From positions 1-64,000 of the forward strand of contig CAZYDG010000061.1 in the NCBI GenBank assembly GCA_964645835.1: a stretch of 64,000 nt of DNA, written 5' to 3'. This stretch comes from CAZBME01 sp964645835. GTDB lineage: Bacteria > Desulfobacterota > Syntrophia > Syntrophales > UBA8958. The notes beneath the pieces are model-generated. The model had not been told where the DNA came from, ran no database searches, and worked only from the letters and a program-made list of their open reading frames with translations. This document shows, one piece after another, positions 35,914-44,920 of this stretch (position 1 is its first letter; every line of letters begins with the position of its first letter). The position numbers and the translations under genes are program-made.

Positions 35914-36636
35914 TCAGGACATTTTCGTGACCTTAAAAACAAGATTGACTTTGATGCCGTACCCGCTTGCCTTTCTTTTCGGGGTCGCTGCTTTATATTG
36001 ACCGGGGATTTTAAAGACGCGTTCCTGACCATCCCAAAGCATAGTTTGTGCCGTGACGAATCTTCTGGAGACTTTATGCTCGATATTGGCATCTTCCAAT
36101 ACGGTCTCCTGATTAAAAAAATGGATTACGGCTTTCCTTGCCGTTACTGCCATGGTCATTTGATCACCATGATAAATGTGAATGGAAAGATTATTGATCA
36201 CTCCTCTGGTTATGAGGCCGATGCCTTCAATGGCCCGATGGCTTTCTGCTTCCGTCTGGTAGGAATTTGGCATTGATGGGAAGATATCCAACTTTCCTGA
36301 TCCGTCTTTATCGTGTGAAAACGGCAGGTAAATATCAATTATGGCATCAGCCAGCAGGGTTTCCTTGATAGGTTGGATCGAGAAGATACCGAAATCCCTC
36401 GGTTTAATCTTAAATACCGACGCCTTCAGGGCATAGAGTGTTCCATCGTTTTTGGATTCTCGATAAGATATTCCACGGATGACGACGGGGCTGGTCGGGT
36501 CAAGTTCTTTTTCAACCCTCGCCGATACCCTTGAACCCGGATTTTGTTGCTGTTCCATGCCCCAGAGTAAAAGACCGGCAATAAGCGACAATGCGCCTGC
36601 CATTAACCAGTGAAGCTTGCCAGATAGATGGGTCAT
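35914..36636 (-). CDS. LptC-like periplasmic protein
   Basis: 240 residues. One N-terminal membrane anchor (about 8-27, LMAGALSLIAGLLLW) is followed by an all-beta periplasmic part. IRGISYRESKNDGTLYALKAS, split over about 53-73, is the LptC-type start of the beta-jellyroll, and AKRAVIHFF-like strands with an EDANIEHK turn follow. LptC passes LPS from the inner-membrane LptBFG to the LptA bridge. No other lpt genes are here. It is last in an operon with an envelope lipoprotein, a giant FecR/Ig protein and a TPR/barrel, so it may serve that system. Confidence 0.68.
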   Translation of the reverse strand: MTHLSGKLHWLMAGALSLIAGLLLWGMEQQQNPGSRVSARVEKELDPTSPVVIRGISYRESKNDGTLYALKASVFKIKPRDFGIFSIQPIKETLLADAIIDIYLPFSHDKDGSGKLDIFPSMPNSYQTEAESHRAIEGIGLITRGVINNLSIHIYHGDQMTMAVTARKAVIHFFNQETVLEDANIEHKVSRRFVTAQTMLWDGQERVFKIPGQYKAATPKRKASGYGIKVNLVFKVTKMS

Positions 36637-36642
36637 GACTTT

Positions 36643-38163
36643 CTATTCCAATATATCCGGTATCCCGTTGCTGTTTAAATCCTCGTTAAGATTTGCTCCC
36701 TGGATAATTATCCCTCCCATGGTGGGATCCGGGAAAGGGCCGGAGCCTTTATTGCCGGTGATAGGCGGCAAAAGACCCCGCAATGGCATGCCAACGAAAA
36801 AGGGACTCATGTCGATCGTAACATTCGTATAGGTTTTACTCCTGAATCCAACGCTGCTGAAGGTTGCCGATCCGGTCAACGAATCCTTAAGCCGGTTGAT
36901 ATCCGCTTTGCCGTCGTTGACCTCCTGGCTGGTCTTATTGACAAAGTTGAGCAGATAATCTGCCGTATGCAGTTGGATAAGATTCGAGGCGGCAATGAGG
37001 TGGTCAGCCGATGAACTAAGGAGGGTCTTAGCTGTTTGTAAGGTCGTGGAATAGCCGCTTCCGCTTGCCAGTTTGAGAAAATCCGGATTGTTCATGAGGA
37101 AGAGTTCGGCGGTACTGGAAGACGAAGCATCGGTTGCGATATTTGCGCTCAGGTTGTAGGTGGATTGGATAAGCACGGATGCCAGGGCGGTCTTAACCTG
37201 GGCTTTAAAGAAAAGTACGTCTCCAAAGTCGCTTTTATAATACTTCCCCGAGACGGGTTCTTTCCATGTTCTGTTGAAGGAAGTGGATACCGAATCCAGA
37301 TTGACGATTGCATTCTCGAGTTCAGGTTTTACCACATTCAATAAAAAAGTTTGAAGTTCCGTGCCTGTAGGAAAAGTAGTCGCTACATCATTGGAGCAAA
37401 CCATTTTCGATTCGATAAGGTTTCTGCCACCGGGACTGCAACCCTGACGGTCCAGAATATCTCCGATGCTCTGCAGTGTCCCGGCATTAGAGCCGGAGTA
37501 AATATAGAGGTTGATGCCCAGGACTCGTGTCAATGCGTAGAGGAATCTGGCCGTATCTCCGTCATTGGTCGTATCACCCGGATATCCGTCGACGGCGGCC
37601 TTGAAGTAGGCTTTGGCCTTGAGAACCTGGCTTCTGCCCAGGAGATCAAGACCGCTGCTGACCAGGGAGGCCAAACTGGCGCCTGTCGGGGGTGTCGTAA
37701 AGATAAGGATTTCCGGGATGGCCTTGTCTTCCCCTGCGGAGGTAACACCCGTTACCGAAAGGGCATCATTAGTTGGCCTCGCTACCCCTGTGGTGGTTCC
37801 GACGAAACCAAAGTCGATGGTCACTTTTGAGGCAATGGAAAATTTGTTTGTAGTACCCTGATAAAGGGGAAAAATTTTTTCATATATGGTGCCTTCGTTT
37901 TCAAACAGGTAGAAACGGTACGTCCCTCCGATCGGGACGGACAGAGCGAAAGTCTTCGGGGTACCGTTGGCGCCAGCCCTTTGTACAACTTGATTATTCT
38001 GGTCGACGGCGACAAAAACCGATCCGGAAACCGCTGAGGAAACCGTCCCCGTTATGGCTGCGCTCTTGTCATCGCACCCCGGAATAATCAATCCCGAGAT
38101 GAGGCAAAAGGCTATTAACATGACGGTTCTTATATGTTTTTTCACATTGCCATGTCTTCTCAT
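36643..38163 (-). CDS. Lipoprotein of the FecR/Ig operon, function unknown
   Basis: 506 residues from ATG 38163, which has GAGGAGG 8 bases upstream. A lipobox IIPGC with Asp-Asp after the Cys suggests retention in the inner membrane by the E. coli +2 rule. Residues about 45-130 form a carboxypeptidase-regulatory-like beta domain (GTVSSAVSGSVFVAVDQNN). A TPR-like helical stretch lies near 180-250 (VLKAKAYFKAAVDGYPGD). The end has an EF-hand-like DLNSNGIPDILE, a typical calcium-binding or thrombospondin-3-like turn. It starts 77 bases after the giant protein and ends 6 bases before the LptC-like gene. Confidence 0.75.
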   Translation of the reverse strand: MRRHGNVKKHIRTVMLIAFCLISGLIIPGCDDKSAAITGTVSSAVSGSVFVAVDQNNQVVQRAGANGTPKTFALSVPIGGTYRFYLFENEGTIYEKIFPLYQGTTNKFSIASKVTIDFGFVGTTTGVARPTNDALSVTGVTSAGEDKAIPEILIFTTPPTGASLASLVSSGLDLLGRSQVLKAKAYFKAAVDGYPGDTTNDGDTARFLYALTRVLGINLYIYSGSNAGTLQSIGDILDRQGCSPGGRNLIESKMVCSNDVATTFPTGTELQTFLLNVVKPELENAIVNLDSVSTSFNRTWKEPVSGKYYKSDFGDVLFFKAQVKTALASVLIQSTYNLSANIATDASSSSTAELFLMNNPDFLKLASGSGYSTTLQTAKTLLSSSADHLIAASNLIQLHTADYLLNFVNKTSQEVNDGKADINRLKDSLTGSATFSSVGFRSKTYTNVTIDMSPFFVGMPLRGLLPPITGNKGSGPFPDPTMGGIIIQGANLNEDLNSNGIPDILE

Positions 38164-38240
38164 AACATACCCTCCTCGGCGATCGGTTGATTGATATGGC
38201 ACATTTGATCGTTTCATTCAGGCAACCGATAAACATCATC

Positions 38241-41200
38241 CTATTTTGCTACACCGGCTGCGGTACCGGAAAAAGTATTTGAGCTGATCGTCCCCGCCGC
38301 GGCACCCCGAAAGTTGAGGTTCGAGACGTTGGTCCCGCCACCCGTTATGCTGCCAGCGCCGTTGTTCACCGTTGCGGCCCATTTATTATTGCTTGATGCA
38401 TTCCAGCTATTGAAGGTGAAATTGGCGGTCAATCCGTTTCCGGCGAGGGAAATATTCGTCCCTGACGTGGGTGCCGTGCTGGAGTATGAACCTCTCAAAT
38501 TGGGCTGGCCGTTCAGGTTTTGCCCTCCCACGGCCCAAACTGGAGGACGCTGACCTGTGCTATTGGCAAAGAATCTCATGTTTTCCATGGTGACGCTCAC
38601 ATTCCCATCAGTTCCACTGAGGGTGGCGTTGCCCACCTCTACGCAAGGGATCTGAACCTTCGCGAGCTGTTCCCGTCCGGCCTGGCTGCTTGCAAGTTGG
38701 AGGAATTTCGTTGTTTCCAGGCCAATGCCGGCAGCAACGGCTTGAAATCTGTAGCTCTGGGCCGGGTCATAGGTTCCCAGCAATCTGCCGAACATAAGGC
38801 CGGTGGTTACATCAGCGATATTGGCCCAGTAGCCGCCAATAGTGCCGCTGATACGGTTATCCCTCCACTGTTCGCCCCATACGGTCATGCCGGCCATCTG
38901 TCCCGATGTGTCCGTTGCAGTGGTTGCCCATTCACCCATCCAGTGATTAGCCGTCGTCGGATTGAAGGTGGTGGGATTCGACGTTGTCCCGCCGAAAATC
39001 GTGGTCCAAAGGTTCAGCTTCCCGTTGACGTTGGCATCGTTAATCGTTGAGGTTGTGATATTGTTTGTCAATGAGCTGAGAGACATGTACTCGGTCAGCC
39101 CCGTGGTTGTTGAATAGAACTGACCTATTGTATCAGGACCAGCGGGAGCGGGGATAAGACCACCTTTGTAACAATAGGACGGGCCGGCAATGATAGCATT
39201 GTAGAGGGAGGAGGCGTTCACTGTGGCCGTCGTGCCGAAAGAGATCAGAGTGAAGGGGCTCTCATCCAGCGTTGCCGTTCTAAAGCTTAGACTGTTGATA
39301 TCGAATCCATAGTAGCTGCCCGTTTGCCATGCTTCGGGGCCGCCCAACTGACCACGCATAACACCCAAATTACCGCTTTTATCGACAAAGAAGGCACACA
39401 AGCGGGCTTCCAGGCCGTCTTGAATGTAGCTTGTCTTCTGATGGATGCCGATGAGGTTGCCCCAGAAGGAGGCCTTTTGGGTCGGGTCTGTGGCACTCGT
39501 CGTGTATGTGTTGTCGATGTAATTATAGGGGTAGATAGTCGTCTGAAAGACATGACTCAACGCAGTGTTCGATCCACCCTGCCAGATGCCGGCGCCTCTG
39601 ATCTGCAGGCCCGTTGGCAGAGGATAGATTACCGAATCCAGTGGCGTGGCCGATCCCAGGAGACCCTTTAGAATCCCATCGCTCTGGAAGCTTGCGCCAT
39701 CGAAATATAAGAGCGCTGTACTGCGGTTTGCATCGGAGAGGGGGGTGAGAAAGGTCGACTCGTACCACAGCCCGGCGCCCGTACCGGTAAACCCGCCTGC
39801 TGTGTAAGTGCCGGCGGCGCTGCCGTAAAATCCACCCTGTTTTAAGGTTGAGGCGCCGTTTAAAGTTAAGTTAAAGACACCGAGTCCGTCGAAATTGCCC
39901 AGCCACGTAGAGGGCTGGGTCGGATCGGTATATTTGAAGACTATACCCAGCACTCCGTAAAGGGGCTGGGTGCTTTCGGAACCGGAGGCACCTGTGATGG
40001 GGTATGCAGCCCCTTGCGTCATGGGGCTGGAGATGGTAATGGAGCGAGCCGCCCACAGTTTCAAAATATCCAGATCAGGTAGGTTAACAATACGGAAATC
40101 GCTTACCACGGCGGCTTTTGTTGGATCTATCGCCAGGGTTCCGGGCATTGTGGGCACCGTGGCCGCTACGCTCGTGGGGAACCCCAGGGCATCGAGCTGA
40201 TTCGACTTGCCGCCGTCGATCATATTGAGGTAGGTCTTCGTCTCGATCCAGGATCCCGTCGTCGTTATCCCAAAGGTTTTGAACTGATAGCCGGCTTCCG
40301 TTGCAGTTGTGTCATCGTTGTAGGTTCCCACCGCATCTCCCGCGCGAATATTCGTTCCACCCATGATGCCGCTTCCTGAGGTGGCAAAGGCACGACCGCT
40401 GATCCGTCCGTTGGACCACCCACCTGAACCATAGGCAAAAGCATTTTCTCGCCAATAGGTGTAATTGGCAGGCGACCTGATCTCGGGAGCCGCTGTCAGG
40501 AGCCACCGTTGAGTGCCCAGGGTGGTATAATTCCCCTCGGCCAGCCAGCTCCAGACACCGAAGTGCAGAAAGCTTGCTAGGTTATTGGGATCCCTAAGCA
40601 GGTAAGTATCAAAATAATCATTTCGCCAGGTACTGTATTGCCGGTTTTCGAAGTTGTTGTCGGCAAAGTAGAACTTAGTATTTTTCCATTCCAGGAGGTC
40701 CTGCTGATAGGTCGTGGCATGGGATCGTGATATATAGCCGCTGACTCCGGTAGCCATCCAGCCCTGCATTTTGGGATCGGTGACCGCTGGGGGGGGATCG
40801 ACGCGCCACCATTGGCCGGTCAGATTTGCCGGGATAAGGTATGAAGTGTTCATATCGGTCCGGTTGACGCTCCCGTCGGCGTCCCACATGCCCTGTGTTG
40901 CGGATATAAGCTGAGGGTAGAGGACACCCTGCTGGGTGCCGTTAGCGCCGAAACTGCCCCGGAGGAGCCCCACATTCCCCGACTCGTTGATGTAGTATGC
41001 GGCGATCCGGCCTTCGACGGTTTGGTTGCTCTCCATCAGGGTACCGCCGAGGACACCGAAGTAGGTGCCAGGGTTGTTACCAACGTTCTCAAGGGAAACA
41101 TATCGGCTGAACTTCTGGTTGTAGGCAATCAGTGGCTGCAACCAGTAGCGGTTGATTTTCAATGCTTGAACAGTGTCATAAGTGTAAGTCCCCATGAACC

Positions 41201-44200
41201 GCAGGGGAACATTTGTCAGATCCCCCGTACCGGTGACGAGCGTATTGGTACCGCCCATGACCCCTGTGATTGTGGCGTCGCTTACCGCTGTTATGGAGTG
41301 GGAACTTGTAGCACCCGTAGCATCCAGGATGGACAGTGTCGCCGGCGCAGCCGGATCGTCGGGTGCAGTTATCAGGTACGTGTTCCAGAAGTTGTCCGTA
41401 AACTGTTTTGTGATAGTCGTTCCGGCGATGGCATTTCCGCTTCCATCGAGTATTTTGACGGTGGCATTCACATAATTACCTGTGCCGGAAAGATTATTAT
41501 GGACGGAAAAGAATGAAGTACCAGGATTGAAGCGGCTCATATAGATATTCTGTGTATTGGCGTCGGGGCTATAATATAGAACGGCATAGGGATATAAGCT
41601 CTTGGACCAAGTCTGCAACCCCCAATTGACTGATGGGAACAATAGAACCCCTCCCCAACCGGTGTGGCTTGGTGAAATCCAAGCCCCAGAGCTGAATGGT
41701 GCCGGCGATGTGTTTCCGGTGACGCTGATCGTGATTGGTCCCGTAATGGAGATGGTCGAAACGGGCGTGTAATCCTGCTTCTTCATATACTGCAGCCTGG
41801 CGCCGGCCTGAGTACCGTCAGCGTTCCAGAGGCCGATTAGGCTCGCATACTTCAAGGCCGATTCCTTTAAAATACCCGTACCCGAGTCTGTCGCCTGCCA
41901 GCTCCCGCCGCTGTATGAACCGGTTAAAGTACCGCTTTGTGTATTCAGGCCGAGTAGGCTGCCCGACATGTAGGCAAATTTAGAGGACTGACCGGAAAGG
42001 ATTCCGTTTGCAGCCGTTCCCGACACCTGGCCAATAAAATACATCCCGTGGGTGCTATCGGCATTGCCGTAGTAGGCCGTCCAGGAGGAATTAGGTGTTC
42101 CCGTGCCGCTCATCGCCGTTTTCCAGCCTCCCCAATCCTGCCCGGTAATGCTGGAAATCTGAGACTGGACGTTCGCGATACCAAGGCCTGCAGTGCTGAA
42201 TAATTTTCCAGGACCATCGTAATTGTTGAGGTTGAAGGATAAAGAGTATGGATCGCTTTTATTTCCATCCGTATCTGTACCCACTACTGTAATGGTGTGG
42301 CTGCCTGATGGGAGCCCCGTGATGCTGAGGGAGGCACCCGTTGCCTGATAGGCTGTTTGATCGAGCATATATTGAAAAGTCGTGCCGGCTTTTGTACTGG
42401 CCAGATTCATGGTGATAGTGGCCTTGCCGGTATCGGCGGGGGTCGCCTGGGATGACGAGATTGTGACAATGGGTAGAACAACGGGCACTACAAGATTCGT
42501 TGTCCAGGTGAAGGTTGTTGTCGTCGTATTGCCTGCATCATCAGTAGCCATAAGATCGAATGTATGCTGTCCGGAGGCAAGGTTTGTTAACGTCGTGGTT
42601 CCGTTTAGCGTGTCGGTCTGCCCCGTCTGCCAATTGCCGTTATCCAGGCGATATTGGTAGGCGGCTTTTTCACTGAAACTGAAGCCGAAGCTTGCCGTAT
42701 TTTTGTTGGTCACTGTGGTGGGCGCAGAGGTAAAGTTGATTGTTGGCGGCGCGTAGTCCGTTTTCCATGTGTAGGACTGGGTTGAGGCATTACCGGCAAT
42801 ATCGGTGGCCTTTATGTCCAGGGTGTGCTGTCCTTCCGTAAGGTTGGATAAGGTCGCTGCGCCGCTTAATGCGGCGGCCGCACCAGTCTGCCAGGCACGG
42901 TTATCCAGGCGGTATGAATAATCGGCCTTCTCGTTGAAAGTGAAGCCGAAGTTTGCAGTGTTTTTGTTGTTCAATGTCATAGGCGTAGAGGTCAGGTTTA
43001 TTGTTGGCGGTGTATAGTCCGTTGTCCATGTGTAGGACTGGGTTGAGGCTTTGCCGGTGGCGTTCATGGCCTTTACGTCCAGCGTGTGCTGTCCTTCCGA
43101 AAGGTTGGATAAGGTTGCTGCACCGCTTAATGCAGCGGCTGCACCCGCCTGCCAGGCACCGTTATCCAGGCGGTATGAATAATCGGCCTTTTCGTTGAAA
43201 TTGAAGCCGAAGCTTGCCGTGTTTTTGTTGGTCAATGAAATGGGCGTTGAAGTAAAGTTGATTGTTGGGGGCATATATGCCGTTGTCCATGTGTATGACT
43301 GGGTTGAGGCGTTGCCGGCGGCGTCCACGGCCTTTACGTCCAGAGTGTGCTCTCCTTCCGTAAGGTTGGATAAGGTTGCCGCACCGCTTAATGCGCCTGC
43401 CGCTCCCGTTTGCCAGGCACCGTTATCCAGGCGATATTGATAATTAGCCTTTTCGCTGAAGCTGAAACTGAAGTCTGCGGTTGTCTTATTGGTCAATGTT
43501 GAAGGCTTTGAGACAAAAGTGGTTGCCGGCGGCATAGAGTCCGTTGTCCATGTGTAGGACTGGGTTGAGGCATTGCCTGCGGTATCGGTTGCCTTTATGT
43601 CCAGGGTGTGCTGTCCTTCCGTAAGGTTGGAAAGTGTTGTCGTGCCGTTTTGCACGGCAGCCTGTCCCGATTGCCAGGCGCCGTTATCCAGTCGGTATTG
43701 ATATGTTACGGTTTCATTGGCTGTGTATGTGAATGTGGCTTGAGTCGTTTTGGACAAAGAGTCCGGACCAGAAACAAGACTGATCGTTGGTGGCGTAGTA
43801 TCTATGGGGATCTGCGGCATTATCGGTACGGTAATTATCGGCACGGTTGTTGGTGGCACGGTTGTTGGCGTCTGCTGTGCCGTCACCGATGACGATGAGG
43901 CATACTGTGTGGAATCAAGGGTTGTTGTTGTGGTTGAGGAAGTGAAAGGTGTTGTAACCGATGATGTTCCGGAGGCTGACACCGAAGCCTGCGTTATGGT
44001 TGAAGCGGTTGTCGCAGTAGAGGAGGTGGAAGTCGTTGCAGCCGATGAGGTTCCAGAAGTCGATTCTGAAGTTGTCGTCGCACTCGGCGTTGTTGTCCCT
44101 GAAGAGGAAGAAGATGACGTAGGTGTCGCAGCGGTTCCTGATCCCGTTCCGGTGGGTTTGCCTGAGCTATCCTCACCGGCCTTTGCATCCTTTTTACCCT

Positions 44201-44909
44201 CGTCCTTCTTTGCCGTTTCACCTGTCTTGGTTGCGCTATCGGACGTATTTTTATCGTCTTTGCGTTCTTTATCCTTGGAATCTCCCGGCTTTCCCGATGG
44301 AGTGGTATCCTTGACATGTTTATCTATTTCCGTATCGCTGAGTATCCTGAGTATTGGCCGTTGATCAGGGCGGGAAACGATCATCATGTTTTTTACGGGG
44401 ATTAGCAGGATCTCCTTGGGGGTGTTTATGTTATAACCATATCCGGAACCGTGCGTGAAGATGAAACCGCTCTGGCCGTTTTGGAAGTAACCGATGAAGA
44501 TCGTGCCGCGAACACCGCAGACTGCCGTCGGGGTTTTAATCTCAAAGGTCGATCCCCTCCCCAGTTTATTGATAAAAGCCTGAACCTTTCCCCGGAAAAG
44601 ATTGACATGGCTTGCTTTTTCGGTGTCCGGTCGGTAATGGGTCACCCGTAGTCGTGTATTTTCCGCTAATCGCAGGATATTCCCATCCAAGAATGTGATC
44701 TCCGCTTTCGATTTGCTCTTTACACGTAGAATATTGCCGTCACTGACCGGATCACCCATGACTAGAGGTTTTGCCGGTGATGTGCCGACTGTAATATCAA
44801 CATTTCCTTCCAGTGCCGTGATCTTTCCCACGGGAGCCGAAAAGGCCGGAAGCGGATAAATCATAATGACTATCAAGAGAACTACGAATGTGACAGTGGG
44901 CTTTCTCAT
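38241..44909 (-). CDS. Giant FecR-domain protein with Ig-like repeats
   Basis: 2222 residues with a signal peptide (about 1-24). Residues 30-190 form a FecR domain (GRGSTFEIKTPTAVCGVRGT) not linked to any membrane anchor. A Ser/Thr-rich, low-complexity linker spans about 205-365. Five near-identical 87-residue Ig-like repeats follow (about 370-800), each with YRLDNGAWQ and SNLTEGQHTLD, encoded by 261-bp DNA repeats; a sixth is diverged. Residues 850-2222 are Gly/Thr-rich beta structure with repeated W-x-G patterns and recurring GRIAAYYINESGNVGLLRG-like units. There is no C-terminal anchor motif. It is probably exported to the surface by the operon partners. Confidence 0.85.
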   Translation of the reverse strand: MRKPTVTFVVLLIVIMIYPLPAFSAPVGKITALEGNVDITVGTSPAKPLVMGDPVSDGNILRVKSKSKAEITFLDGNILRLAENTRLRVTHYRPDTEKASHVNLFRGKVQAFINKLGRGSTFEIKTPTAVCGVRGTIFIGYFQNGQSGFIFTHGSGYGYNINTPKEILLIPVKNMMIVSRPDQRPILRILSDTEIDKHVKDTTPSGKPGDSKDKERKDDKNTSDSATKTGETAKKDEGKKDAKAGEDSSGKPTGTGSGTAATPTSSSSSSGTTTPSATTTSESTSGTSSAATTSTSSTATTASTITQASVSASGTSSVTTPFTSSTTTTTLDSTQYASSSSVTAQQTPTTVPPTTVPIITVPIMPQIPIDTTPPTISLVSGPDSLSKTTQATFTYTANETVTYQYRLDNGAWQSGQAAVQNGTTTLSNLTEGQHTLDIKATDTAGNASTQSYTWTTDSMPPATTFVSKPSTLTNKTTADFSFSFSEKANYQYRLDNGAWQTGAAGALSGAATLSNLTEGEHTLDVKAVDAAGNASTQSYTWTTAYMPPTINFTSTPISLTNKNTASFGFNFNEKADYSYRLDNGAWQAGAAAALSGAATLSNLSEGQHTLDVKAMNATGKASTQSYTWTTDYTPPTINLTSTPMTLNNKNTANFGFTFNEKADYSYRLDNRAWQTGAAAALSGAATLSNLTEGQHTLDIKATDIAGNASTQSYTWKTDYAPPTINFTSAPTTVTNKNTASFGFSFSEKAAYQYRLDNGNWQTGQTDTLNGTTTLTNLASGQHTFDLMATDDAGNTTTTTFTWTTNLVVPVVLPIVTISSSQATPADTGKATITMNLASTKAGTTFQYMLDQTAYQATGASLSITGLPSGSHTITVVGTDTDGNKSDPYSLSFNLNNYDGPGKLFSTAGLGIANVQSQISSITGQDWGGWKTAMSGTGTPNSSWTAYYGNADSTHGMYFIGQVSGTAANGILSGQSSKFAYMSGSLLGLNTQSGTLTGSYSGGSWQATDSGTGILKESALKYASLIGLWNADGTQAGARLQYMKKQDYTPVSTISITGPITISVTGNTSPAPFSSGAWISPSHTGWGGVLLFPSVNWGLQTWSKSLYPYAVLYYSPDANTQNIYMSRFNPGTSFFSVHNNLSGTGNYVNATVKILDGSGNAIAGTTITKQFTDNFWNTYLITAPDDPAAPATLSILDATGATSSHSITAVSDATITGVMGGTNTLVTGTGDLTNVPLRFMGTYTYDTVQALKINRYWLQPLIAYNQKFSRYVSLENVGNNPGTYFGVLGGTLMESNQTVEGRIAAYYINESGNVGLLRGSFGANGTQQGVLYPQLISATQGMWDADGSVNRTDMNTSYLIPANLTGQWWRVDPPPAVTDPKMQGWMATGVSGYISRSHATTYQQDLLEWKNTKFYFADNNFENRQYSTWRNDYFDTYLLRDPNNLASFLHFGVWSWLAEGNYTTLGTQRWLLTAAPEIRSPANYTYWRENAFAYGSGGWSNGRISGRAFATSGSGIMGGTNIRAGDAVGTYNDDTTATEAGYQFKTFGITTTGSWIETKTYLNMIDGGKSNQLDALGFPTSVAATVPTMPGTLAIDPTKAAVVSDFRIVNLPDLDILKLWAARSITISSPMTQGAAYPITGASGSESTQPLYGVLGIVFKYTDPTQPSTWLGNFDGLGVFNLTLNGASTLKQGGFYGSAAGTYTAGGFTGTGAGLWYESTFLTPLSDANRSTALLYFDGASFQSDGILKGLLGSATPLDSVIYPLPTGLQIRGAGIWQGGSNTALSHVFQTTIYPYNYIDNTYTTSATDPTQKASFWGNLIGIHQKTSYIQDGLEARLCAFFVDKSGNLGVMRGQLGGPEAWQTGSYYGFDINSLSFRTATLDESPFTLISFGTTATVNASSLYNAIIAGPSYCYKGGLIPAPAGPDTIGQFYSTTTGLTEYMSLSSLTNNITTSTINDANVNGKLNLWTTIFGGTTSNPTTFNPTTANHWMGEWATTATDTSGQMAGMTVWGEQWRDNRISGTIGGYWANIADVTTGLMFGRLLGTYDPAQSYRFQAVAAGIGLETTKFLQLASSQAGREQLAKVQIPCVEVGNATLSGTDGNVSVTMENMRFFANSTGQRPPVWAVGGQNLNGQPNLRGSYSSTAPTSGTNISLAGNGLTANFTFNSWNASSNNKWAATVNNGAGSITGGGTNVSNLNFRGAAAGTISSNTFSGTAAGVAK
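42490..43800 (-). repeat. Tandem 261-bp repeats coding for Ig-like domains
   Basis: Five units with a 261-bp period lie inside the giant gene. For example the block TAGGACTGGGTTGAGGC and its variants recurs at about 42772, 43033, 43294 and 43555. The units differ at scattered third positions and short segments, indicating duplication followed by drift or gene conversion. Confidence 0.85.
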
Positions 44910-44920
44910 AAATACCTCAC

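Noticed and set aside
43750..44364. 204-codon open frame on the + strand rich in Val/Glu
   Set aside because: It is the antisense of the Ser/Thr-rich linker of the giant FecR protein; the low-complexity codons create open frames on the other strand.
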